A DNA stretch of 64,000 nucleotides from Primula veris (GCA_963682055.1 OY821746.1:6421992-6485991), one strand, 5' to 3'; numbered from the stretch's first letter, positions 1 through 13,518 are shown. A program made the numbers and translations. The notes: generated by a model not told the origin, from the letters alone.

Positions 1-552
1 CCATTTTAGTGTAATCCTTGATTTACTCAGTATATACAATAATATATACAAGGGTATAACACACAGGTATAACAATCAAACAAATGCATAGATGAAAATG
101 TCTTACGATTGAATTTTCATCTTAGTACAAATACACATTCCAAATACTCGAAAATCTGGGTGTCATAACGATTGAACCCGTCAATCCATTTGAATATCTG
201 AAGATATAGTACACATATGTTTCTTACAATACTCTACTATTCATACTTGACACTTTACAAGCCATGTGTCCTTATCCATTAATAAGCATATAGGAAGCCA
301 AGTCCAAGCTTCTTGAAGCGGCAAAACTTCATGCTCACATAGGTGATCCTTTTAATCTTGCACCTGCATTTGCAATTTTTCAAAAGAACCATTAAGAAGA
401 TATACTTCAACCTAGCCATCACTTGCAGGTCTGAGCACATACCTTGGGAAGATAAACACAATTGCTCCAATCTCTAACTATGATCTTTCCACATTGAATT
501 CTGCTTCTAACGTTGTATTCGAAGGGAATTGGGTATACCACAGCTAATAGAT
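1..552 (-). other. 3' untranslated part of the copia element
   Basis: This follows the RNase H stop codon in the copia orientation. A small minus-strand frame (470 to 279) with many Lys and Cys is probably not a gene; such leftover frames are common after the RNase H of plant copia elements. No LTR end, polypurine tract or host gene could be identified. Confidence 0.5.
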
Positions 553-3500
553 TTAAATGGACTTTAATCCCATCCCAATTACCGACTTATTCACTAAGTC
601 TCTAGCTAACCCCTTCGTCAAGTGGTCAGCTAAGTTTTGTTGCGACCGAACAAAATCAATAGATATCACCCCATTCATGATTAATTCCCTAATCATACTA
701 TGTCTAACACCCAAATGTCTAGACTTTCCATTGTATATTTGACTATAAGCTTTAGCCAGTGTGGCAGTACTATCACAACGGATAGAAATTGGTGATATCG
801 GTTTAGGCCATATCGGAATCTCATATACCAAGTTCCTGAGCTATTCCGCTTCTTTACCAGCAGCTGCTAATGCTACAAACTCATATTCCATTGTGGAACC
901 AGTTATACATGTTTGCTTCTTGGAAGCCCATGAGATGGCACCTCCCCCAAGCAAGAACACCCATCCACTTGTAGAGGATGAGTCTTCAGCATTATTTATC
1001 CAACTAGCATCCGAATAACCCTCTAACACCAAAGGAAATCTCATATATGCCAATCCATAATTCATAGTACCCTTCAAGTACTTGAATACCCTAGTTATCG
1101 CATGCCAATGATGTCTACTAGGATTACTAGTAAATCTGCTCAACTTTCCAACCGCATAAGCAATATCCGGTCTAGTGCTAATCATAGCATACATCAAAGA
1201 GCCTATAGCTCTTGAGTATTCAAGTTGATCCACAGGTTTACCTGTATTTGGCATAAGCTTTTCTCCCGGATCCATGGGAGTACTTACTGGAGAACAACTT
1301 TCATAATTGAACTTCTTGAGTATTTTCTCAATGTAATGAGATTGCGTAATTACAATCCCCTTATTCTCCCGTTTAATCTTAATACCAAGAATAACGTCCG
1401 CTTCTCCCATATCTTTCATGGAGAACTTTGATGACAAGAAATTCTTCGTTTTATCAACTTGATTTTGGTCGGTGCCAAAGATCAACATGTCATCAACATA
1501 TAGACAAATGAAAACTCCTTTACCGGATGTATTAAATTTGCTATATACACATTTGTCTGCTTGGTTTAGAATGAAACCATTAGACAAAACAACTTCATCA
1601 AACTTTTGATGCCACTGCTTCGGAGCTTTATCAGCCCATACAGCGACTTAACTAGCTTACACACTTTATGCTCATTACCAGGCATTACAAATCCTTCAGG
1701 TTGCTTCATATACACTTCTTCTTCCAAATCATCATTCAGAAATGCTGTTTTGACATCCATTTGATGAATCACTAGATTATGAATAGCCGCCAAGGCAATC
1801 AACAATCTAATAGTAGTGATACGGGCAACTGGAGCATAGGTATCGAAATAATCAATCCCTTCCTTTTGTCTGAAGCCTTGGATAACTAATCTAGCTTTAA
1901 ACTTGTCAATTGTACCATCGACTTTCATCTTCTTTTTGAAGATCCATTTGCAACCCAATGGTTTGCAACCTGGTGGTAAATCAGATAATACCCAAGTATT
2001 ATTTTCCATGATAGAACCAATCTCTTCATCAATTGCTTCTTTCCAAAAAACAGAATCTCGAGATTTCACAGCTTCATCATACGTTCTTGGATCCTCCTCT
2101 ATACTATAACAATAATAGTATTGAGTACCAATCTGATCTCTTGATCCCTCAACTAAATATAGTTGAAAATCAGATCCATAAGATCTAGATTTTCTAGCTC
2201 TTTTGCTCCTACGGGGTTCAAGTGTCTCACTTGGCACATCAATTGAATGATCATCCCTTAGAGATTCATCTGAATTAGGTATAGAGTCCTTTGGTCTAGG
2301 TATAAAAGAGAAACAATTCTCATCAAATATGGCATCTCTCGATTCTATAATCGTGTTAATAGAAATCGAGTCATTAGGTTCTATAACATAAAACCTATAG
2401 GCCTTGGAGTGCTCAGCATATCCAACAAAGATGCAAGCTATACCCTTTTCACCCAAAGTTTTCCTTTTTGGGTCCGGGAGTCTAACCACGGCCCTACAAC
2501 CCCAAACACGTAAAAATGTTAAGTTTGGTCGTTTCTTATACCAAAGTTCATATGAGGTAGTCTTGTTCCTTTTATTAGGAACCCTATTTAACAAATAGCA
2601 AGCCGTTAACATAGCTTTTCCCCAAAACCCTTCACTTAAACTAGAGTAAGATAACGTGGCATTCACCATTTCTTTAAGAATTCTATTTTTCCTTTCAGCC
2701 ACACCATTTTGTTGAGGTGTATAAGGTGCCGTAGTCTCATGAATGATTCCTACGGATTGGAAAAATATAGGATCATAATATTCACCACCTCTATCTGTAC
2801 GCAATGTTTTAATCAACACATTCTGTTGCACTTCAACTTCAGTTTTATAAATTTTGAATTTATCTAAGGCTTCGTCCTTAGCGTGCAACAAATAGACATA
2901 GCAGAATCTAGATGCATCATCTATGAAAGTGATAAAATATTTTTTATGCCCTAATGATGGAGTAGCATGCAAATCATATAAATCACTATGTATTAATTCA
3001 AGAATGACAGATTTCCTTGTTATACTTTTAAAAGGTTGCCTAGTGATCTTTGTTAACATGCAAGTTTTACATTTTTCTACATTTTCATTAAAAACAGGAA
3101 TTAAATCATCTTTAGACATTTCATGCATTCTTTTATAGTGTACATGTCCTAGACGAGCATGCCATAACGAGAAATTGATAACATTCGAAGAAGACATAAA
3201 TACAGAACCAGAATCATTAGGAACTCCATTCAAATTCATCATAAACATACCATTCAAATTCATTGAATTGTTCCATGACAGACCTCGATTCAACCATTTT
3301 GTAATTGTTGAAATCGGTTACCAGGAACTTTTTACTGGATGAGTCATCTGCCATGTACTTGGATTCGAGACAATCCCACAATTCCTTTGCAGATTCCACG
3401 TTTTGGTAAATATCAAATAAGGGATCAGACATACCGTTAAGAATGTGCCCTCTGCAAATGTAGTCGTCGTTCTCCCACTTTGATCTGCGTCTTAGATTTT

Positions 3501-3675
3501 CAACCGTGTCATCCTCTACAAATTCTGGAATCGGTGTAGGCAGGACGTGCACCACCTTTAACGTTGTCAACATGAAATGCATCTTCTTCTGCCAACGCCT
3601 GAAGTCTTGTCCTTGAAACTTGTCCAATTTTCCGAAATTTGTAGTCATCTTCTTGACGGTGCTTCCTCCAGCCAT
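553..3675 (-). pseudogene. Copia gag-pol polyprotein, internally deleted and frameshifted
   Basis: Four fragments in order. 3675-3217: gag N-terminus, starting MAGGSTVKK. 3293-1566: pre-integrase zinc motif (HARLGH, then CKTC), the integrase core with D, D (LRTDRGGEY) and E (PQQNGVAERKNR), and the start of reverse transcriptase. 1587-841: the rest of reverse transcriptase with the catalytic YVDD, then RNase H. 831-553: the end of RNase H, with the usual ADHLTKGL motif. Gag runs almost directly into the pre-integrase region, so zinc knuckle and protease are deleted. A small indel after YGL (near 1630) shifts the reverse transcriptase frame. At 841-843 a TAG stands where the family has Trp (KEAEW). 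It is therefore non-autonomous. Confidence 0.93.
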
Positions 3676-3923
3676 GATTATCAGAAACTACTTTGTTCGT
3701 TTGTTAGAGATTTAGGGTATGATAATCCTGGATAACTTCGAAGAATCGTGTTCGTACACTTTCCGAACAAAGTATTTCGACCCTATTATTGCCTGGGTTC
3801 ACGAAATCTTTGTGGGGATAATTCTTGAAGAACAATCTGTTTCTGGCAAGGAGAATAGATTAGGAAATGTAGAGAGAATTTTCTTATATGTTTATGTTTT
3901 CAAAACCGAGGCCAAATGACTTC

Positions 3924-3931
3924 TTATATAG
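3924..3931 (-). promoter_or_regulatory. TATA box of the copia LTR
   Basis: TATATAAG on the minus strand, about 250 bp upstream of the gag ATG and within the LTR. Its position and orientation suit transcription of the element; activity is inferred. Confidence 0.5.
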
Positions 3932-3960
3932 GAGATCAATAACCGAAACTGAAAGCAAGC

Positions 3961-4185
3961 AACTGTTCCGGAAAGGAAGCAACTGTTCCGGAAAGGAAGC
4001 AACTGTTGGGAAAGGGTCCAACTATTCAAAATTTTCCGGAAAGGAAGCAACTGTTGGGAAAGGGTCCAACTATTCAAAATTTTCCGGAAAGGAAGCAACT
4101 GTTGGGAAAGGGTCCAGCGGGACCCCAGCCAGGGGCTCTCGCCCCTTGGACCCCGCCAGGGGCTCTGCCCCTTGGAACCCCGTTT
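3961..4185. repeat. Tandem repeats within the copia LTR (20-, 48- and about 25-bp units)
   Basis: Two 20-bp units (AACTGTTCCGGAAAGGAAGC) at 3961-4000 are followed by a 48-bp period in which GGAAGCAACTGTTGGG recurs at 3995, 4043 and 4091. A GC-rich pair of units based on CCAGGGGCTCT.GCCCCTTGGA follows at about 4128-4180. The repeats lie upstream of the TATA box in element orientation, where LTR enhancers usually sit. Confidence 0.85.
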
Positions 4186-4491
4186 CAATTATTCATATTC
4201 AATTATACGTTGGCTCGACGAACGTGCACTCCGCACTTCCCTAACTCGTTTCCGAGTTTAACGCATTATTGCATCGGCCTATAATAAATCACATTACTAC
4301 TAAAATACATTGATGATACTAAAATCACCAACACTTTATAGTACTTATTTTTCCACTACAAAATAGATGTTTCATCTGTAACCTGGTGGGTTATAATCTA
4401 GGTTATATTTTTATCATTGTTGGTCCTAGCTATATTATCTACTGTATTAATTTGGGCATGATATTTATTAAATCTATCAGATATATATACA

Positions 4492-4600
4492 CAAAACTTA
4501 TATATCCGCGAAGTTTGGTATACAAAACTTAAATATATAGGCGAAGTTTGGTATATACAAAACTTGAATATATATGGAAGTCTGGTATACAAAACTTCCA
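4492..4600. repeat. Imperfect tandem repeat, unit about 40 bp
   Basis: GAAGTTTGGTATACAAAACTT and variants occur three times with AT-rich spacers. Function unknown. Confidence 0.7.
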
Positions 4601-5365
4601 GTACCATAAAGATATGAACACGTACTGAATTTGTGGAGTAATACCAATTCCACACCTATTACGTATCCTTAAATTACTTTTGGGTTCATATTAAAATAGA
4701 ACAAATTAATTTGTTGTTAATTTGTACACACTATATGTTCTGATAGTCTAGAAGAGCCACTAGGAAGGTAAACGCCACAATTGCATACCAAAGATGGGGA
4801 ACTTTAGCCTAACTCGGGTAGTAAGTTCTATATATTTCTATATATGATCAATCTGTTATTTTGAATACTTTTAATACTGTTTGTTTCGGGTTCGGCGAGT
4901 CACTCGATAAATAGGAGAAGAATTACGATACAGAAAAAGTAGTTACGAAAAGAAAATATTTAGTGTGTGAAAACTATCCATTATCAAGAATGACTCTTTT
5001 CTGTTACAAATCAAAACTTGTAAATTTTTGCGTCAAGATCATTTTGCTTTAAGATTAAAAATTGGGCTTAAAATGATTTGGGGTGTCTAGTCTTTATACC
5101 CAGTTTATTTGCAGCCACAGCTCGTAGCCCACAGCCTATTTTAGCCCATGGAAAATAAGTGACTTAACCGTTCTTTTAGGCTAACAGAATAATCAAAATT
5201 TTAGCCTAATGGTAAATATCCTCGTTTCATTCCGACCATATCATGCCATGCTACGATTCGCCCGACCACACGACTACTAATCAGGCAGACTTGAAGGACT
5301 ATAGTCCGTAGAGGTAAACTTATCATTCGAACCAAATCAAAATATATGTTATTTAATCCAAACTT

Positions 5366-5415
5366 TTTTTCAAATGTTTAGTTTGAGTATTTTTTCAAAT
5401 GTTTAGTTTGAGTAT
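5366..5415. repeat. Perfect 25-bp direct repeat, two copies
   Basis: The unit TTTTTCAAATGTTTAGTTTG plus AGTAT is repeated exactly twice without a spacer, which suggests recent slippage. Confidence 0.9.
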
Positions 5416-8097
5416 TTTAAACTTGATATCAATTTTCTATGTTCTTTTTAATTTAAACATGAGATAGATGAAATAAATGAAATTAAAGCATCCGATGCCC
5501 CTCTTTCGAGTTCCGCCATGCACCCCGTTACCCTTTTTTTTCTTTTCAAAATGGTCCACGTTAGCAAAACCACATCTATTGTTTTAACATTCTACAGACA
5601 ACTAAGGTTTTTGTTTTTGAGATCTTATTTGTTTTCCTTCGTCATGGAACAACCACAATTTCACAAATTAATAGCAGAGTTACATTAAAACCATAGTTAA
5701 CTGAGACTGAGAGGAAATCGGAAACGGAAACGGAAACTATAGGGGAGCGGATGTGATACGTGTAAAAAATGGGAAAAATTCAAAGATATACACCTACACG
5801 TGAAGTATTGAGAAACAAGAAACCAGAAAGGAAAGCGGATGGTTTTGGAAACGGAAATTAAGTTTGGCGGAAATTGTGATGAAAACTAAAATTGGAAGTG
5901 ACAGCTTATATATTTACAAAAGGCATGTACTCACTCCTATATATGTTTCATTAATCACTACACTCTTGGGATAGCTAGAGACATTATACCCAAAAAACAA
6001 CGACTTAATTATTCAAGAACTAGTACATTATCAACTAAAATTAGTGTTTTAAAAAGGGAAACTTGACTAAAGCGTTTTTTGCAAGAGCTACGCTAAAAGC
6101 TAAAAAAACCTAGGCTAAAAGCAGCTAAAAAAAACGAGAAAGCAAATTTTTTTTTTACTATTAAACATACGTTAGCCTAAAAATATGAGCACAATTATAA
6201 ATTCCGATTGCACTATGAGAACCGTTTGTGTAAGAATTAAAACTACAGTTTATGTCTTCAGTGAAACATGGGATTCACAGGTTGCCGTTGGAAAACGACT
6301 AGGGCATGAGAAGAGAAAGAGAGAGATGAGTTTGCACTGCAACGAAATTAGTGACAGATTTTGATTTGCAACGCTCTAATCGAGTACGACATGATAAAAT
6401 ATTTTAAAATTATTGACAGATATTATCATTTAGCGACACATTTCTAACAGATTTCATCGTTTTTCGTTTTTTAGTGTAACGGTTGAGAAGTGGGCCCACA
6501 GTATGTAGAGAGAGAGATGGGTATTCTGGGCTTTTTATCTATCTAGCCTGGAGTGGTTTTGGACGGTCAGTCATGGTGGGGCCTTACATTTAATTTATGA
6601 AAAACAATAATTTTTTGTAACTTTGTAGTATCAATTTCTTGACCTAAAAAAAAATAGTATATATCAATTTCTTTTTTTGTAACAGTTTGAAGTATCAATT
6701 ATAACACATGGATTATTTTTTTCAAATGACCTAGAATTCGTGGGTTTAGTTTTCATTGGTTAAAAAGTTTGATCTCCGTCATTTGATCCTACATTATGCT
6801 GTTTTAGAACTCATAGAAATGTACTAGTTTTTGTTACTTTCATCTTTACTTATATATATTTATTTAAAAGATGTGGTTTAAAAAATAAAGATTTTATAAA
6901 ACAAAGATGAACATTAATTATGAGAAATTTTTGACTATATGGAAATAGAATGCACATGTATGTATATATTAAGATAAAGTATATCAAGATATTGTGCTTC
7001 ATTAATGTAAATTGATAGAAATGATGAAGTAAAACTTGTAAACTATATATGCTATCAGAATAATAATGCTGGTAACACCAATACACCATTGTAAAAAAAA
7101 AAACAGACTAGAAGCAGCATGAAATAGAATAATCATAAAATCGAGGGCTCGTTTTGGTGGCATCATTTGCAACTTATGATTGAACTATGAGTCCGGTTGA
7201 CCCATATATATGATGTTTGACGATATAATTGAACTCCGGATATGTCCAATTCGGATATCAAATAATGGCAAATGCGGGCATTTCCAATATCATATGATGA
7301 TGGTATTAAGAATAGTCAATGCCCAAAACATACAATTAACTAAAACATATTACCAAAACATAGAATAACTAAAAGTTTATTCCCAAAACATATACAAACA
7401 TACAATTACACATATTTATTAGAGTGGTATTAAGAATAGTCCAATTTCGGAGTGATTAGTTCGAAATTGTGTATAAATTTCGTTCATAGCCCGACAAAAT
7501 TGCTGGTTCCGAGATTAATAATCTCCCAACCATGTATATTTGTTCTGAATGTCATATTAGCATGTTATGCAAGAGCTTCCATTCGTATAAAAACCAAGTT
7601 CAAGCATTACCACCAAAATGTTTGTTATGTGTCAATTCCGTGTCCATATACACAACAACATGTGGCTTAAAATCGAATCATGTAAAATAATTTTGATTTA
7701 TTCAACAACAATATAGAGGATATGCGTACAGACCACTTAAAATATGACTTTAGCCATATGGTCTGTAATGGGGGGTAACTCACTATCAATTTGTCGTGTA
7801 TAAAAAAAAAGTGGTGGGATACTGGGATGTGCCCAATTCACATTGCCGGGTATTATTACAAATTTCAGATTTGTTTATAAATGTAAACTTTTGATCAATA
7901 TTCACACGTCGTATTTTCAATTCATACATGCATTCTTGAATTGGAAAGATGAATCAACAGACCTGTGCTAACGTTACGGAGAGTTTAATTAGCTCAACTT
8001 AATATCAACCCCGTCACGTATAAAATAGTGGAAAATTATCTCCATCTGCAATGCAATATATGATGCTATCAGCCTATCACTATAAAAAGGGTTAAAC

Positions 8098-8216
8098 CAG
8101 GGACGGATCTCTCATCTGTGATATAATTTTTTTCCCAACACCTTTATTGTAGACGGAACGATAACGAATTTCAAATTTACGTATGATTTTTGGCATTTTG
8201 TGATAGGTCCGTCCTT
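8098..8216. mobile_element. Degenerate hAT-like MITE
   Basis: It begins CAGGGACGGATCT and ends AGGTCCGTCCTT, imperfect inverted ends resembling the better-preserved hAT-like elements at 11267 and 43161. No clear 8-bp target duplication was seen. Confidence 0.4.
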
Positions 8217-9580
8217 CATTTAATTTATTTTTGTATTGTATAGTGTATTCTTGACATTTTAACAAAGAATGTTAAAAGTTGTAGATCTATCGGAAGTATT
8301 TCAAAGAAAAACCTATCGGAAGAACTCAGTCACATGAGAATGAATTAATATTTTAAAAAATGATGGACATTTATTTCCCTAATTAGTTATTACATACATG
8401 TTAACGGATTTGATCCTTGAAGTTTAAGTAAAACATGTGTCTAGCATTAATCAATAATCACCATGTGAGAATGTACTCTTCAGAAAAATTACTTACTTAA
8501 AAAATATATTAAATTAAAACAAATTAACAGTCCGTCACTTCTAAATGCAAATTAAAAACGTTCTAATATGAATTAACACACTAATTATAAAAGTAAACAA
8601 CAAATTATCACTCACATACAGTTATGAAGAGCTCAATGTTCACATATCCTTTGCCTTGTTTGGGCGGGAATATCATAACATATGTTGTGGTTACCAGACG
8701 GCGCGTCTCTTTTGTAGATTATGGGATTCTTTTACAAACGGCGGCCAATATTATGACAACTATCTAGTATATTGTTTACATTTTAAACCCAATGTTTTAT
8801 TAAGCTATATACGTACTATACTAAGCTAAAATTTAACATCCATAAAATTTGACTTCAATTTTAGCATTAACATTTTGTGGAGATCGAGCGAGATGCGTTA
8901 CTTTTGAGCCTTGCCTTGAAATTTTCCAACTCACTATTGTAAAACTAATTAAAGGGTGAAATTATTATTAATTCATTTATTTATTTCTCCCATGTCTCCA
9001 CACGATTGTGCCAACACCGGCCTATTACTCCGTCAGAGAACCACCGTCACCACCGCTCTGAAGATTGTGTAGTTTTTGGATTTACCAGTACTTTAAATAT
9101 TATTTGACAGTATTAATTGTTTTTGTTTAGACTGGAATAAAATGATTTATAGCCTCTATGTGTGTGTATATATGTATGTTTTTTTTTAAATATATATGTA
9201 TGTTTATTATGATTTAAACCCACGACCCAATAAAAAAAATGTATGTTTATTGATCTCTACATATATTTGTTAATAAATTTGTGAATCAAATTTAATCAAA
9301 TTGACCTATTACTCTAAAATTAATTAGTAGTATCAAAATAGTTTGACAATATTTTGGAGGATTTGTGTTTTTCTAAAAATCAAATTGTCTCTGAAGAAGC
9401 CCGATTCCGATCCTTCAACATCCGAAGCTGCAGCAGTATTTTTGGTTGAAATGGGATGAGAAATCTGGTGATTTTTCTTCTATATTCTATTATGATTCCT
9501 ATAGTATAAATTGTTATAAACAAAAAGATGATGGTACCGGGGCGAAGCCGGTAACTGGAAAATAGCTCACATAGTATTTT

Positions 9581-9650
9581 TTTGAAGGTGCATATATTTT
9601 TATTAGGACGTCAATTTGAAGGTGCATATATTTATTTTTATTAGGACGTT
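9581..9650. repeat. Tandem duplication, unit about 34 bp
   Basis: TTTGAAGGTGCATATATTT followed by TTATTAGGACGT occurs twice, the second copy with a few extra bases. Confidence 0.85.
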
Positions 9651-9734
9651 AAGTGTATAATTTTAAAATATTTGTATTAGGAAAAAAATTACCCTATGTA
9701 TGATTTTTAAAATTACGAGGGGGTACCGTGACAC

Positions 9735-9834
9735 CAGGGACGACCCAGATCCAAATCCAGTAAAACTTGGATCTTGGACACAGACTGGGCCTGAGGCAAA
9801 TAAAAAAAAATTAAAATTAGGCAATGATTCAGCC
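9735..9834. mobile_element. Partial hAT-like MITE related to the one at 11267
   Basis: CAGGGACGACCCAGATCC at the left end and the interior (AACTTGGATCT, then CAGACTGGGC) match the reverse complement of the element at 11267-11394. The right end stops at CAGCCC and has lost its terminal bases. Confidence 0.6.
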
Positions 9835-9940
9835 CAATATAATTATATAAATCTCAATTTATTATAAACTCAGTTTGAACCCAAATTGGTAATCGGATTA
9901 ATTCAACATTTATCAAATAAAACAATCATCTATATATATA

Positions 9941-10309
9941 CTAGTAATCATTAACCACGCGTTACGTGTACGATACGTAGTGACATAGATATGATCCCGA
10001 CAAATAAAGTTAATATTTTTTTAAAATTTTAAATATCAAATGATTAAATATAATTAATTAACAATCGTATATAAAAAGTAACATAATGTTTTACTCTTAT
10101 AAAAAATACACAAAATCTATAAAAAATACACAACGATTTTGTTTGGAATATAAATGTGTGAAAAATAACATTTTTTAAGTTATTTATGTATTTGAATTGA
10201 GTGATGACATTTAAGAGTAATTACAATATTAAAGTGAGAGTATTTTTGAAAAATTTGGACAAAATTGGGCAGCCTCAAAATGTTTGAGTTGGCTTATATT
10301 AATAGTAGA
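9941..10309 (-). mobile_element. Non-autonomous Helitron A
   Basis: Read on the minus strand, it starts TCTACTATTAATATAAGCC and ends CTAG followed by T. Close to the 3' end is a small hairpin around CACGTAACGCGTG. It has no terminal inverted repeats and no Rep/helicase gene. Both ends match the element at 60807-61105. The 5' end could lie a few bases further out, since the base before TC is not the expected A. Confidence 0.65.
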
Positions 10310-11266
10310 ATAGAATATATATCAATTAAAATGAAGCTGATTTTATTTTATTTTTACTTGATAAAAATGATACGAATAACTGAATAATTTGAGTATTGGA
10401 CAATATATGGAGTCGGATCGTGCATGTGTTACATCACCTAGGGTCACCCCTTAAATTCCCTTGGATGGTACCCTCCAAAAAAAAATTGAAAGCAAAGCCA
10501 AATTGGGGAGGTATGATATGGATTTATATTTTATATGAAGAAGAAAAAAAGGGCAACATTATATTATACTAATGCTTTTTTGGTCTTGGTCTCAGCTTAA
10601 ATTGCGGAATATTGCACAATTTTTTATACACATTAAAGCTATGTGTATATGTGTTAACTCGGATCTCAAGTAGTGGGCATTGGATTGTGTACTTGAACAA
10701 AACTTTTGATGCCAAGGGCATTATACTTGATAATTTATCTTAAAATTTGTAAGTTATTTTCTCATTAAATCTACCGGTACAAGTTAAGGATTCATTGAAC
10801 GCATAAAATTAAAATTTCTTTAGTTACTCTTTAATTTTGAAAATCATACTTTTTATTTACAAAGATTTACTTCGTACCTTGTTTTGCCTAATAGAGATGC
10901 AAGTGCTCAGCTTCTCTTTTGCCTGAAACCTAAAACACCAAGTACAAATGTTTCAAAAGCTAAAGTTTTTAATTAACGTCACCTATTGGATCTTATTTGT
11001 TTAAAAGAAATTAGTTCAAAACGGCTAGGTTTATATGGAAACACTGGATTCAAATTGCATCGAGAGTTCATTTTCTTGCATCAACTTCATTCTGCTAGTA
11101 GTTCTCCTACATATCATTCTTACAAATTTAAAAAAATGATAATTGTTTATGGAAAATATTGCATTAATTAATTATACATTACTGAAATACAAAGTTTTAT
11201 TATAGTTATAAAGAATATATAGTCATGAAAATAGAAAATAGTTGTTGGGTACTTAACAATTAAAAT

Positions 11267-11394
11267 CAGGGCTGGGGCCAGTTATTTTGGTTGCCCATTA
11301 CTTAAACAATTGCCCCCCAAAAAAATAAAAAATCCCCAACCCAGTCTCTGTCACAGATCCAAGTCTTATTGGATTTGAGCCTGAGCCGCCCCTG
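11267..11394. mobile_element. hAT-like MITE with perfect 8-bp target duplication
   Basis: This 128-bp element starts CAGGGCTGGGGCC and ends GAGCCGCCCCTG, with imperfect inverted ends. It is flanked by ATTAAAAT on both sides (11259-11266 and 11395-11402). An 8-bp duplication and CAGGG...CCCTG ends are typical of the hAT superfamily. It has no coding capacity, so movement would have depended on a transposase elsewhere. Confidence 0.85.
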
Positions 11395-13187
11395 ATTAAA
11401 ATTCATAGGTTAATTACCTCTTAATTATAGACTTTTGTGTATGCATGTTTGAAGTTAGAAAATAATGGACTGGTATCTTGTAATGCCAAATTAGAAAATT
11501 TTCATCACCAGGCCAAGCTAAGTGCAACCCCCGGGAGCCATGTCATTCCGTATAGTATAGAAAAATGTAAAATTTATAGTATATTTTAACATCCGTTTCT
11601 AACATATTTTTTTGTTTATTGATTTGACACACTCGTGTTTTCTAGTTTCGCCTTGCTATTTGTTTTTTACCTTCAAGCTCAATATTCTTATTTTTTACTT
11701 GATTTAGTTCGTTAATAAAAAGTATCATGAATAAATATATCATGACTCCATCTACGGGAAGCCGAATGACCATCGAGGTCATGTCACTCTCATAATCGCA
11801 ATTTTTCATTATCGATGCATTTTTTTTTAGTGTGATATGATGAAATTATTGTTTTGACACCACTCATGTTAGTTTATGTTTTTTCGATATAAGTTGTATG
11901 TAAATTCATCAATATGTTCATAGCTAGGTTACGACTCCGGGACTTAAAGTCGGATCCATTTTTGCTGCCTTGAATTTTTAAGGATGGAAAAATTCAAAAT
12001 TTTGTATGTTATATTTTTATTTTAATGTTTTGGAATCAACATCGAACGATTAACACTACCGTGAATCTAGTATATTATTATTTAGAATGTGTCACATACT
12101 AAAAATCTAACACATATTAATGAACCCAAAAATATCTACCATAAAATTAATTCAAAATTAAAAATAAAAAATACTAAAAAGCTAACACATTAACATGAAC
12201 CCAAAAATATATATCCTAAAATTAATTTAAAATTAAAACTAAAAAATATCATTGGTTGACACATTCTAAATAATAGTGTATTTTGGAATCAATAATGAAT
12301 TACTAACACTAAATTCAAATCAGGACAGACAAAACTAATTCCTTAAAGTCTCCCTTTTAAATCAATTTTGTACAAAGAATAGTAACTTTAAAAACAGTTA
12401 CTTAAAAAAATTACCAGTGTTAAATTACTAGCAGTAGTTTACCAAGCAATTTTGTCTTACCTTAATTCGCAATATTGGACTGCAAAATACTCATGAAGAA
12501 AATATTGAAATAAAGGAAACAACGAGGGAATCGAGTGTAGTCGGTTCGTGGGGCCAGTCAATTTAGACGCAATTCAAAAAATCAAGAGAAGACCACCCCT
12601 TATAGTTTAAAATAAAATTCCATTTTACCACTCATATTTTTTTTGTTTTATCACAAGCTACCTTCTTTTTGTAAAAAGTGGTGAAATAAAAATAGACATT
12701 TCAACTTTCAGGGTCATTATACGTGAATCATTGAAATCAACAATGTATATATATCTCTCTCTATATACACGTGTATATAATTTGAACTTTGCCATGTCGA
12801 AGTATCTCATTACACCTAGAATTTTGTACCTTAATGTTTGTTAAGTAAAGATGTATGCCGATTAAGGATGTATCGAGTAATAATGTAAGTACATTATTTT
12901 TACACATATTTCTATAGAAACAAAATTAAAGTCGATATGAGTAGAAAAGTCGGCACACATAAAACTAAATAAGTATGACACACCACTGCCATTATATTCT
13001 GCATATATTTTCATATATAATAGTTTTTCTTATCTATTTTTTAAATAAACGTTTTATTTTATAGTTATTTTAAGATGCACATGCAAAATAAAAATTTAAT
13101 TAGAAAAAAACATAAGTTTACCAAACTAATTACAACACATTGGTCGTGCATATCAGGCGTGCCTTTAACATGACTTTATAAATTACC

Positions 13188-13348
13188 AATGTTCTAAAAA
13201 CGCATAACGAAATTTAACGGAAGTTGATCGTCTAATTTTATTTAATCCGTCTAATCTCATATGATCATGTCTAATATGTTAGGTTTCTAGATTTCACATA
13301 CCGCTTATGATCCGTTTGATTTGAATTAGGCGCGTCTTTTAGAACATT
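13188..13348. mobile_element. 161-bp MITE-like element with AATGTTCTAAAA inverted ends
   Basis: The left end AATGTTCTAAAAACGC and right end GCGTCTTTTAGAACATT are inverted copies with one extra base. ATTAC flanks both sides (13182-13186, 13349-13353), with one extra C on the left. The superfamily was not recognised. It ends about 360 bp upstream of the ERF start codon. Confidence 0.6.
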
Positions 13349-13515
13349 ATTACGATATTATCTCATTTCTATTTCTATGTCATCACTCAAAAATGAAAAC
13401 ACATGAACCAAGTAAACAATTTCATAAAACTAAAGAATCATTCTTCTAATAAACCTACCAAACCAAACCAAAACCATAGAAAAGCCGAAAGAGAAAGAAG
13501 AAACCAAGGCTTGCC

Positions 13516-13518
<3 letters not shown>

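Larger units (their letters stand above)
1..4333 (-). mobile_element. Degenerate Ty1/copia LTR retrotransposon, 3' end beyond window
   Basis: Minus-strand element read from right to left: a 5' LTR (about 4333 to 3719), a short leader, a broken gag-pol (3675 to 553), then at least 552 bp of 3' noncoding sequence. The order integrase, reverse transcriptase, RNase H is diagnostic of copia rather than gypsy. No second copy of the LTR is visible in 1-552, so the 3' LTR lies left of the window or is lost. The primer binding site expected next to the 5' LTR could not be recognised. Confidence 0.9.
3719..4333 (-). repeat. 5' LTR of the copia element (approximate limits)
   Basis: On the minus strand the LTR would start TGTTGGTGATTTTAG at 4333, a form common in plant copia LTRs. 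It would end ...GGATTATCA near 3719, about 45 bp before the gag ATG. A minus-strand TATA box and internal tandem repeats lie inside. The right edge is better supported than the left, because no partner LTR is available for comparison. Confidence 0.6.
4334..13187. other. Gene-free AT-rich intergenic region
   Basis: No reading frame here looks like a protein: the longest are under 90 codons, with biased composition. It contains short tandem repeats and small transposons listed separately. A phrase GGTATTAAGAATAGTC recurs near 7300 and 7427. Nothing else was recognised. Confidence 0.6.

Noticed and set aside
279..470. 63-codon minus-strand frame near the left edge
   Set aside because: It lies in the copia 3' region and resembles leftover retroelement sequence rather than a gene.
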